DNA of 64,000 nt. It comes from Diphasiastrum complanatum (taxonomy: Eukaryota; Streptophyta; Lycopodiopsida; Lycopodiales; Lycopodiaceae). The notes below the pieces were generated by a model. The model was not told the DNA's origin. It did not search any database and saw nothing but the letters and a program-made list of their open reading frames with translations. Shown here one piece after another: positions 35,801 to 47,800 of the stretch (its first letter is position 1; every line of letters begins with the position of its first letter). The translations under genes and the position numbers were made by a program. The stretch spans positions 69,077,444 to 69,141,443 of the forward strand of contig CM055096.1 in the NCBI GenBank assembly GCA_029204225.1, written 5' to 3'.

Positions 35801-38800
35801 GTGGGGCCCTATCCTGCTGACAGGGTTCCTAGGCTGTGTTAGGCCCGCCATAACTATGGACTGTGCCAGGGCACACTACTCACACTGTCTTGCCCTGTTG
35901 GTCGTGTACGCTGGACACGACCCTGATTGTGGTATCTAACCTCCTATGTTCTCTAGGGTTTGGCACTAGTTACATGCTCGTAACACTCCTACCTTTCAAA
36001 ACGTTATGAATAATATTTCTCGACCCTTGCTTGGTAGTTGTGTCGTTGTTTATTTTGACGATATTCTCGTTTACAGTTCCGATATGTCATCTCATGCTGC
36101 CCATTTACGTGCTGTATTTCAAATTCTTGTGGAACATCAGCTTTATGCTAAACGGTCTAAATGTACTTTTGTCGTTTCCTCTATCGATTTTCTAGGTTTC
36201 ATTGTTAGTAACGACACCATTTCCCTTGATCCTTCTAAAGTTCGCGCTATCCTACAATGGCCCATCCCTACCGATGTTCACGCCGTTCGTATGTTTTTAG
36301 GCCTCGCTACACATCTGCGTAAGCCTATCCCCCATTTTGCTACTGTGGCTCATCCGCTTCATTCCTTACTTCGTAAGGGTGCTAAGTTTGATTGGACCCC
36401 GTGTTACGAGCTCGTGACCAGTGCCGAACCCTAGAGAACACAGATAGGTCAGATACCACAGTCAGGGTCGTGTCCAGCGTACATGACCAACAAGGCAAGA
36501 CAGTGTGAGTAATGTGCCCCAGCACGGTCCATAGCCATGGCGGGCCTAACACAGCCTAGGGACCCTGTCAGCAGGATAGGGCCCCCAGTTGGGTCCCGAT
36601 GTGCAGTCGGCCACATCAGTGACACATGGCCGACATTTGGCAGTTGCATGCTACCAGTCCTCACATTGGGCTAGGAGGGGCTTACTCTATATCAGGGAGT
36701 AGGCAAGGTTGGGTGGATCAGTTAGTGTTTGCCCTACTGCGGTGTTAGGATCTATTACATTGGTATCAGAGCCATCTCCATCCTAGGGAATTCAGTTTTC
36801 AGCAGTGGGGAAAGTAGCTAGATTGCTCAGAACTTCTTCAAGTTTTCAGAAAGAAGCGTAGCAGGGCCAGCGCTGTAGGAACAGCCTTCTACTGATCAGA
36901 AGTGTGTAGAGAAGCTTGCTTTCCAGATACAAATTAGTTAAAGTTTCTAGAGCAGGTCCAGCGCTGCATTTCCAGCTTTCATCTCTGATTTTTGCTATCA
37001 AATTCAGGGAAGTAGAGTGAAAATTTGAGGTGGAAGAGTGGTGTTGATCCAGCGCTGACAGTACCCTCATCCATCTTCATTTTCAGAGTTACACTTTGGC
37101 TTAAATCAGAAGTTTTTGGAGCCATCAGATAGCTGTCCAGTCAGCGAGGGTAGAGGAGTACCAAACTTACAAAGTATTTGCATTTTTGGGGTCTCAGACC
37201 AAAGTTTTCAGAGAAATTGAACCTCAGCCAGGCAGCGAGTACAGTGTTCTGAAATTTTCAGAATTCAGAAGTGAATCTTGGCTTCAAATCTGCTTTTTGG
37301 GAACCATTTCAGAAGCAATCAGATCAGCGAGCTACTATACTCAAGGAACCGGAAATTTTGACGCCGTTTTGGAGCTTCAAGCTGGGATTTTCCGGGACAG
37401 CAAGTCTGAAATCTTGGGTAAAAGAGCAGAGAGGGTTCCTCTTCGTAATTTCTTTGGAAGTACAGTCCTCAGAAACAGCTAAGTCATCTTTCCTTTCCCT
37501 TGTACAGTTGTAATTTAGTCTTTTTGACTTTTTTCATCAGAAGTTAAGGTACCTCTCTTTCAGTTCCGAAAATGACCACTCCTCAAGGACCTGATCAACC
37601 CCCGGAGAGAGGCTTCGACGAACTTGAAACAGAAGCCTTAGCTTATAGTAAAGGGAAGGAACCCATGGAATTGGAAGAACAGGAACAGTTCGCCGAAGAA
37701 CTCGACGAACCGGTTACCAAGGAGCAGTTTCTCCAGTTGGTAATAGAAGTGGATGAACTGAAGTTGGCATTAGCCAATTTCAAGTCCAGTGTGGACGACT
37801 CGTTCGCTGAACTCAAAAGCTTGATTTTGAGTTCCGCGAAAGGAAGCCTTCCCTCCACTTCTCAGTTATCCCCTTCTCCACTTCCATCAGTTTCGGGTGA
37901 GACTTTACGGTCTCACCCCAGTGTTTTTAAAGATTTAAAGCCTCCTACTTTTAATGGGGAAGAGAAGGATAGAAATGCAGACATTCTACAAACCTTCCTC
38001 AGCAAATGGAAGGACATTCATGCTCTTAAACAGACCCCTGACCATTTGCAAGCTATTGAGGCCAGTCTTTCCTTAGGGCCTATGGCCTATACTTGGTGGT
38101 TAAATCTCCAGGAGACTGGGCAGACTCCCCGGTCATGGAAAGCTTTTGAAGAAGCCTTCCTAAGAGAATTCCTACCTGAAAATGAACTTGATAGAGCCTG
38201 GGAAGCCTGGGAAAGAACAGTAATGGACAAGTCCCTCATCCAATATATCTCGCAGTATCGAGAAGCAATTTTAAAAATTAAAAATATGGATGATTATCAG
38301 AAAATCAGGGGATTTGTCCGTGGCCTCAAAGATGAATATAAAGTAGAGGTCCAGAGAAACTCGCCTACTACCCTTGAGCAAGCTCTCAGATATGCTCAAA
38401 TCTATGATGATTCAGTGGGTAGGAAGAGGGCGAGACAGCAGCCACTTTCTGAGCAGCCTCCTCAGAAAGACTTTCATTTTAAAAAGAAATTTTTAAAAAG
38501 AAAGAATCAAGATAAATTTAAAAGTGAAGCTCCTCAGAAACGCCCTTCACTCATACAGCCCTTAAAACCAGATGATTTTGAGAAAGCCAAACAAGAACGT
38601 TTGTGCTTTGTGTGTATGGGCAAGGGACACACAGTCAGACAATGTCCCGAGGGGCCTTTCACTAAAAAAGATAAGAAAGATAAAAAACAAGTTCATCTTG
38701 TTCAGACTGTATGTTTCCCTAGTGACTCGGCAGCTTCCGAGATCAAAGTGTATCATGAAGATCATGACCACTGTTGCCAGCTGACCTCTGCAATGCTAGC

Positions 38801-41800
38801 GAGACCCTTCAGCTTTGGGCCGCATGACCTAGTACGTATGCATGGGAAAGTTGGTACCCAGTCAATAAGAGTTATGGTTGATGATGGGGCAACCCATAAT
38901 TTCATCAACTACACCCTAATTAAAAAGCTTAAACTACCAGAAGTACCTAGTCAGCATAGGTACATAGTTTCATTAGCTGAGGGTGAAGAAAAAAAAAATA
39001 TGGGAAATTATGGTAAGTAATTTGAATCTTGGTATTCAGGGGTACCAAGACGAAATAAACTTTCAGATAATGCACCTGGATCACACAGATATTGTTCTCG
39101 GGAGAGATTGGCTCTACAGCTTAGGACCTTCCCTCCACACAAACTATCAGGAGAACACCCTCAGCTTTCAGCATAAAGGCCGAGAGATCCAGTTGCATGG
39201 GGAGCATGATGTTCCCAACGGTCCTATGGTCTGCAGTTCAGAGCTCTGTCAGCTAATCGGAGACGAAGACCATCGAGTATTCTTATGTGACTTTCAGTTT
39301 ATTCCTGAAGTTTCTATTTCCAGTTCTATTCAGCAGAAAATCAGTAAATTAGGAACTTTATTGTCTAAATTTAAAGATGTTTTTCCTGAAGATTTGCCAC
39401 ATGGTAATAAACCTAGTACCAGGTACAGCACCTGTTTCTAAACCTCCGTATCGACCTCAGATCGGGATATCATCAAGTCCGTATAAAATCGGAAGATGTC
39501 TCGAAAATAGCTTTTAGAACTCGTCACGGTCATTATGAGTTTAAGGTGATGCCATTTGGGCTCACAAATGCTCCAGCTACCTTTATGACCTTGATGAACA
39601 GTGTCTCAGACCATACTTGGGTAAATTTGTAGTTGTATTTTTAGATGACAACCTCGTCTATAGCAAAACGAGGAAGGAGCATCTAAAACACCTCAGAAAG
39701 GTGTTTCGACTGCTCAGAAAGCATAAGCTCTATGCTAAACAATCCAAGTGTGAATTTTTCGTTGAAGAAGTAGCATATTTGGGTCAGATGATTATCTCTT
39801 CAGATGGGATTAAGATGGACCCAAATAAGGTTAAAGCCATACTCAGTTGGCTGAGACCTCAGAATGTTTTGGAACTTCAGATCTTTCTTGGTTTGGCGGG
39901 ATATTACAAACGATTTGTCAAGGAATATGCTCAAATAGCAGTTCCCATGACAAATCTTCTTAAGGGGAAGGGAAAGGAGTTCATTTGGGAGTCCGCACAA
40001 CAGGAGAGCTTTGATGCTCTCAAAACAGCCTTACCAGTTTTAAAGGTCGTCCACCCCAATCAGCCATTTATGGTCGAAACATATGCTAGCGACTTTGCAG
40101 TAGGTGTTGTGCTAACTCAGGGTGGACGACCAGTTGCGTTCGAGAGTAAAAAACTCGAGCCAGCTCAGACTAGCTACAGTGCCTATGAAAAGGAACTCTT
40201 TTCTATAGTCCATGCCCTTAAGACTTGGAGGCATTATTTGTATGGTGCCAACTTTGAGGTCCTGACAGACCATGAGAGTCTCAGATACCTTTGCAATCAA
40301 CTTGAGCTTAGAGGTCGGAAAGCTCGTTGGGCAGAGTTGATGCAAGAGTTTGACATGTCTATCAGATATAGACGTGGAAAATTCAATACAGTAGCAGATG
40401 CCCTTAGCAGAATGCCTATGATAAACGAGCTGAGTTTTACTCAGATTCGTAATGAGTTACTCGAGTCCTTGAGAGGGAAATGCCAGCATGATGCATTCTT
40501 CTCTACTATCTGGAACTCAGTCCAGAGCAGACAGTTACAGACTCTAGAACCAGTTCCCGGGGTTGGTGCCAGTTCATCCAAGAATACGGCAGCTTCCGTT
40601 GAGGATGATGATGAGTCCGAGTATACATCGTCAGATGATGTTGAGGATTCTGAGCTTGTATTACCTAAGCAAACCCCAGTGGTTGAGGGTCAGTTGACTC
40701 AAGGATTCAAATGGAAACAATATTCCATTCAGGATGAGTACTTGCTCTATAGAGATAGAGTATGTGTCCCCAATTCAGAGGATTATAGGCAGGAGGTCCT
40801 ATATGAATGTCATGACAATCCTAGTGCGGGACACCCAGGCATACAGAAGACCTATGAGCTTCTTTGTAGGCAATTTTTCTGGCCCAGTATGAAAAAGGAC
40901 GTCCACCAGTATGTAACCAGTTGCTAGAAATGTCAAGTAAACAAAGCGGAGCGTTTAAAGGCAGGAGGGTTGTTGCATCCCTTAGAAATACCAGCTGGTA
41001 AATGGGAGAGTATCTCCATGGATTTTATAGTAGGCCTGCCTAAAACCCAAAAGGGTAATGACGCTATATGGGTCACAGTTGACCATCTAACCAAAATGGC
41101 TCATTTTATTCCGACCAAAACAATCGTTAGAGCTCCAGAGTTAGCGAGGTTGTTTGTTGACGGGCTGTTTAAATTGTACGGTCTACCTTCCGGCATAGTC
41201 AGCGACCGGGACAGTAAGTTTACTGGAAATTTTTGGAGGGCAGTATTCCATCATCTCCATACTAAACTTAATATGAGTACCACTGACCATCCACAGACGG
41301 ACGGTCAAACAGAGAGAGTAAATCAGGTGCTGGAGGATATGCTTCGTGCATACGTCAGCAAGAAGCAGACTAATTGGGAGGAGTATCTCTCGATATTAGA
41401 GTTTGCTTACAACAGTACCAAACATTCAGCTACGGGATACAGCCCATTTATGCTGATGTACGGTTTTCAGCCACGCTCACCCACAACTGTAGGGTTTAAA
41501 CAAGAAAAAGTTGAAGCAGCCAGAAACTTTTTAGAGGACCTAATCCAAATGATAGAACATGCTAAGCGTAGCATTAGGCAGTCCCAGGATCGAGCCATGC
41601 ATTATGCAGATCCACACAGACGGGATGTGCAGTTCTCCACTGGTGAGAAAGTCTACTTGTGAGTCCCAGTCGACTCTAAAACCCTCAAATCAGGAGTGTG
41701 TTCTAAGTTGTCTCCAAGGTATTGTGGTCCCTTTACCATCAGTAGGAGACTAGGCGAGGTCACCTATGAACTAGAACTCCCACACAGTAGTAAGGTTTTT

Positions 41801-44800
41801 CCAGTCTTTCATGTAAGTCAGTTACGAAAAGCCTTAACAAGATCAGACAATCTGGTAGGGGACAGTGTTCTAGTTCTCCCATTGGATCCTCAACAACCTC
41901 CACATGAACCAGAGGAGATTCTTGATAGTAGAGAGACGCAGACTCGTCATACTCTATACCGAGAATATCTGGTTAAGTGGAATGATCAGCCTGTTGAGAA
42001 TGCCACTCGGGAAAGAGGCAGCGTCCTTTGCAAGATTTTTCCAGACTTTGTCTTAGAGGACCAAGAAGGTTCTTAAGGGGGAGGGAGTGTTACAAGCTCG
42101 TGACCAGTGCCGAACCCTAGAGAACACAGATAGGTCAGATACCACAGTCAGGGTCGTGTCCAGCGTACATGACCAATAGGGCAAGACAGTGTGAGTAGTG
42201 TGCCCCAGCACGGTCCATAGCCATGGCGGGCCTAACACAGCCTAGGGACCCTGTCAGCAGGATAGGGCCCCCAGTTGGGTCCTGACGTGTAGTCGACCGA
42301 CATTTGGCAGTTGCATGCTACCAGTTCTCACATTGGGCTAGGAGGGGCTTACTCTATATCAGGGAGTAGGCAAGGTTGGGTGGATCAGTTAGTGTTTGCC
42401 CTACTGTGGTGTTAGGATCTATTACACCCCGTTATGTCAAGAAGCTTGTACTAAGCTTCAAAGTATCCTTGCTTCTACTCCTGTTCTTGCTTCTATTCTT
42501 ACAGACCGTGATACTCGTTGTACTTCTGGGTTTTGGACTGAACTTATGCGTATCTTAAATTTTAAAATTTTTATGGGTACAGCCTATCACTCTTCTGCTG
42601 ACGGCCAATCTGGAGTCCTTAATCATATTGTTGAAGATTATTTACGTAACTTTGTCTCACCTTCTAGTCGAGATTGGGATCAGCATTTGTGTTTTGCAGA
42701 ATACAGCTATAACAGTTCTGTCAGTACCAGTACAGGTGTGTCTCCCTTTCTGCTGGCTAATGGATATTCTCCGTTACTTCCAAGTATTCCACCCTCTCCT
42801 GATGACATTCCCATTACTTTGTCTTCTTTTCTTACTAATTCTCGTAATTCTATTGTGCAGGCACAGCAACATTTGGCGCGAGCTCAACATCGTTATAAGT
42901 CCTTGACTGATCGTCATAGGTCTTTTATAGAGTTTACTGAGGGCCAGTCTGTTTATCTTCATCTTTCATTTGCACGTCATAAGTTTGTTCAAGGTCATTC
43001 TATTACTGCAAAATTGTCTGCTCGTTATTATGGTCCTTTTGTGATTGTCGAGAAGCTTAGCCCTGTTACTTACCGTTTACAGTTACCTGTTACTACACGT
43101 GCTTGTGATATTTTTCATGTTAGTCTACTACGTTCGTCTCTTTTTCCCGGTGAGCCATGTGATTCGTCATTTCCTAGTGACCCAAAACTTTTTCCATTTT
43201 TACCTGCTGCTATTTTGCAAGTCCAAGTCCTTTTGCGTCGTCGTCGTCATATTGTCCAATTCTTGGTCCAATGGGATGGTCGTCTAGTTGATGAAGCTAC
43301 TTGGGAGTCTTTCGATGTTTTTGCACACTCACCTTTATTGCAGGAACAGGATCGCTCTCTTCATACATTAGTACACGACACTACGACTTTGTCACCTGTT
43401 GATGCACCACTTTATGCCCTTGCTATTGCGGTTGCTGATCTACATCTTGCTGATGTTTCTGATGCTCCTGATGCAGTTCCTGATTCAAATGTTGTTGTTG
43501 TTGTACCTCCTGCTGACTTGCCTAATATTGATGGCTCCGATGCTCTTGCTACTCCAGCTATTGATTCTCCATCACTTGTTGATGATGATACCTCAATTGC
43601 CCAACGACCGCCGCTGCTTACATATTGATCCAGCTTTAGCAACTACTAGAATTGAGATAAAAATCTCTTAGCTTCATTGTACTAAAAGCGGTTTTCCGCG
43701 GCTGTAGGCGATTCGGCTATTGGACTGACACCACTAGCACGAAATGTATAACCCAGGAAAGAAAACGACAATACAGGCCCTAGTAGTTAAGATATTTCAG
43801 CCCACATTGAGGGCAACGTTTTAGATGGACGGAGTGTTATGGACATACATTATAGTCCATCCTTCCCTATTTTTTGACAGTATGTTTGGACACGCGGTTA
43901 TATTACATGTGACAGGTCTAGAAACACCATTTACATGGTTTTCTAATTTTGGCCCTAATTTTTTAATTTCACCTTCCCTCCAATTCTATTTGAAGGGAGG
44001 TAGGTTTTGTCCATTATAAATAGCCACTAAGGCTGGTCATTTAGTAGCTTTGATTATTTTGAGTCTTGGGCTTCCTGCAGGGGAGGTGTACTATTTTGGA
44101 GATCTTAGTTGGAGATCTGCCTGAGCTATCGGCGGCCGTTGATGCTCAACATCACTTTGTGCACAAACAGGCTTCCACTGAGCTGCTTACACCTCACTCT
44201 AATTGGCCCTTTGATTGAGTGCCCTGATCCTTTTACATATTGCCTTGAACTTCCTCCTGCTGAGCACGTAATAGATTTAAGGTTAGCCTTTTATGCACTA
44301 CTAGATCAGAGGAACCCAAGAAAGGACCTTGATTGTATTCCAGGAGGATGAAACTAGCTGATCGCACAGCCAGCACATGGGCACCCTTTTAGGTTTCTCT
44401 TTCCTCTGCAAGTATCTCTGGAAGACTCCGCATTAGCCCACAGCATGGTTCAACAACACTGCAGGCCAAGTTGACCCACTCAAGTTGCTGGAGAGAGCAA
44501 GGAATATGCTCAGTTGTGCTAGTTGTGAAAAGAAATTTTCAGCAAGGCTATGATGATTGCAAGCTGCTTGATCAATAGGTCACGAAATTCATCCCTATAT
44601 GACAAAACTCCAAAAGAGGCATGGACAAGTAAGAAGCCTTCTCTCAAGCACCTTAGAGTGTTTGGTGGTCAAACATTTATGAATGTCCCCAAGGAAAAGA
44701 GGACTAAGATTGACTATAAAGCACATAAGTGCATTTTTGTTGGCTATGGTGATGGTATAAAAAGATACAAGCTTCATGTTCCAAAATCACATAAGATAGA

Positions 44801-47800
44801 GTATAGTCGCTATGTGATCTTTAAAGAAGACTTCAAACCTCTAAAACAAGATGACCCGAATGAGGATGATGTTGAAAAGATGCAATTCCAATCTCTTGAA
44901 GACAATTTTGAATATGAATCAGCATAGGTGGATGAACCTGTTGAGGAAGTATCTAGACCTAAAGAGATTTCAAAAGAGAGAAGATCACGTATGGAAAGAA
45001 GGCAACCCCAAAGGTATATTCCTGAATACTTTCATTCTCCTTTGTGTTATCTGCCACAAACGATGACTTTAAAAATATCGTAGAGGCAATCTAGAAAAGG
45101 GAAGCTGTGGACAAAAGCCATGGATGAGATGTTGGCCTGAGAGAAAAACAAAACATGGGATTTAGTCAAGCTACTTGGTGGCAAAAAGCTATATGGAATA
45201 AATTGGTGTTCCAGAAACAAGTATAGTGCAGATGGCAGTATGGAAAAGTTCAAAGCACAGTAGGTAGCATAAAGGTATTCTCGAGTGGATGGAATAGATT
45301 ATGATGAAATATTTTCTCCTGTTGCAAAATTAAGTTTCTTGGCTACAACCCCTACCTTTCATCTTGAATAGAGCAAATGCATGTGACGACAACCTTTCTT
45401 CATGGAGATTTTGAAGAAAACATCTACATGTTGCAGCTAGAGGGTTTTGAATTAAGGGTAAGGAAAATTTTGGTGTGGAGATTGAAGAAGTCTATCTATA
45501 GATTGAAGCAATCACCAAAAATGTGGTAATAAAAACTTGATTTGCAATTGTTGGGTCAAGGCTTGAAACACAGTGAAGTTGATCATTCTGTTTATTTTAA
45601 GCAGGTTCATGATCATTTTTTTGGCATTTTAAGTGGTTAGGTTTTTAGAGTTGATGAATCTTAAAGAAGATTTAAACTAAAATTAGCCTCATTTCAAGAC
45701 TAGAGTTGAGGTTCCTACTGGAGCAGAACCTCCATAGCATGTTATATTGTGAGATTCAGCTCAAATTAACAAATAGACCATTCAAGAAGTTCTTTTACCC
45801 ATTAACATACAATCATTGAGGGAAATATTGGACTATGACCTCAAATTAAGAATCACTTTGGCATTCAATATCTACTTTGTGGACAAAATCAACTTGAGGA
45901 GGGTGAGGGTATATCAAAATTGTATCCTTGACGTAGAAAGAACCTTTTCAAAAAGCATTGTTCATAAGGATTTTCACTTCTTCAATACTTTTATAGGTTG
46001 ACATTTGTAATAATCTTTAATAGCTTCAGCATAATTTCTGAACTCCTAGTTCCAATAAAATACTTGATCTCTACATCAAAAACTGTTACAAACACACGAA
46101 TGTCCTCTTTGCAAATTAGCCAAACATAAGAAATATTGACATGCGCACTAGAGTTGATTGCAATCTAACCCTAAAGAATTGTTGATAAGATTGAATTATG
46201 TTGATAAACCATATGCTCAAAGCACATCACTACTCATGACACAAGCTCCAAAGTGCAGACTGTTGTTATAATAAGTCCAAATGAATAACTCCACACGAAT
46301 ACATGGATCGACATGACAAATTCACTTCTGCAGAGGTACAAGGATTGCCTCAACTGTAATCACTGATAAAAAATTGCATAGGAGCCAAACCCAACCTAGA
46401 GTTCCCATGTGGATAATAATTGCTATAAGCAAGAATGCTTATTATCGCTTCCCTCCCAAAAGTCCATAGTAACACCCTTAGAGAACATAGCTCGTAGCAC
46501 ATTGTAGCACGTCAGATTCTTCCTACATGCCAACCCCAAATATTGGGGTAACCTATCATTGATGGAGGACAAATACAGACATACCTGTCTTCATGATTAG
46601 AGAAGGCTTTTCTTGTGACAAATACTGAGCTAAGATGTGAATTGTGGTTTTCTAGACATTGGTATCAAATTGAAACTAAGAGCAAAAGAGATGAAAAGTG
46701 TGGTGTAAAGAGATCCATTATAAAGATCTCTAATTGACTAACCATGTTGATTAACCCGGGTAGGTTTTCTAAAATTGTTCATTGGATGGCAATGGCTCCT
46801 ACTTGACCAAGTTTATACCGTAAACGATAGTATTTTCTCTTGTATGTTCTCATCTATACGTCTGCTTGAAAAATCCTAACCTCAAGTAAAGAGAATAAGT
46901 GTTCACCAACGCGCCATCAATCAAAGAAACTAATATGATTACTTTAAAATACAATATGAAAAGTATATGAGAAGGTGCAAGAAGGAAAGATCTACAAGAG
47001 AGCAACATATTTCCTTCTGCAAACCATGGAATGTCACACGGAGCACAATGGAGAAGATCAAATGCTTGACTTGGAAAAGGTAACCGTTTTGTCGCAAGAT
47101 CATGCAAAAGGCCAACGTAACCACGTTCAAGGATAAGTTGGATCCCATTCTTTGGAGAATTTTTGGCTTTGATTGCAAGCGTAAGGACTCCATGCTTTTC
47201 AAGTTCTATGCCAAGGTTCCCAGCTCTACTATCCAAATCCAATACGAGCCTTGTTTTTATCCCAAACTCCAATTTGGGGACTAGCTGTTTTAGCATAGTG
47301 ACAAAAAAAAATAGCTATCACTCATCATTCCATCAAAACATGATCTTTCAACTCAATAAGAGGAATCCTAGCACACATGACAAGACATTAAACTCCTATT
47401 TGAAATCTCCATACTGGCGCATGTGCTTGTCCATGAAAGAGACAATGCCACAAAATTCAAATTTTAACTTCAAAGAGAACTTCTCCACTATCTTTGGGAT
47501 GTATATTTTATTGCTGAATTTGAAAAATGTGAAAACGTTGCTCAAATGGCGTCAAATCATATTAAAAGTAGCATACAAAAGTATTAACAGTATAAGTATC
47601 AAAGATACAAATTGGAGCTTGATTTTACTCTAGAATTTGAACAAATTACAGCTTGAATGAGTATCTACTTCTACAAAAATCTAAACACCTTTAAAGGAAA
47701 AACCTTTATGGAGATGTTAACTCTAGAACATAATATCAATAAAAAAGACCACAAGACACAAATAGTAGTATTTACTTCTTAACATACTAGTACTAACTAG

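Larger units (their letters stand above)
27489..35985 (-). mobile_element. gypsy element C: deleted mosaic carrying nested element D
   Basis: 8,497 bp including D, flanked by CTCCT (27484-27488 and 35986-35990). Same family as B. On the minus strand it has a 5' LTR, a damaged primer site (TATCAAAGCCACC just inside), a leader made of ~91-bp repeats (cut by D), a very short coding remnant and the polypurine tract TTAAGGGTGAGGGAG before the 3' LTR. The remnant joins the first ~16 gag codons to a mid-gag piece, a few codons of RNase H and the chromodomain end. It cannot encode an active polyprotein. Confidence 0.88.
36402..42426 (+). mobile_element. gypsy element B: near full-length chromodomain element
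   Basis: 6,025 bp with target duplication CCCCG (36397-36401 and 42427-42431) and TGTTAC...ATTACA LTR ends. The primer site TGGTATCAGAGCC is at 36761-36773. The polypurine tract AAGGGGGAGGGAG ends at 42,087. Order: leader with 91-bp repeats, gag-protease, RT, RNase H, integrase, chromodomain. Defects: frame change at a run of ten A (38,989-38,998), an RT deletion near 39,462, stops at about 40,925 and 41,660. LTRs differ at about ten positions plus a 19-bp gap. Removing it restores the frame of element A exactly. Confidence 0.93.

Noticed and set aside
38989-38998. Programmed frameshift at the A run in element B
   Set aside because: It falls inside the protease region, not at a gag/pol border, and the element has other breaks, so a homopolymer slip or decay is simpler.
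47163-47633. Plus-strand 156-codon frame
   Set aside because: Largely antisense to methyltransferase exon 3; no domain.
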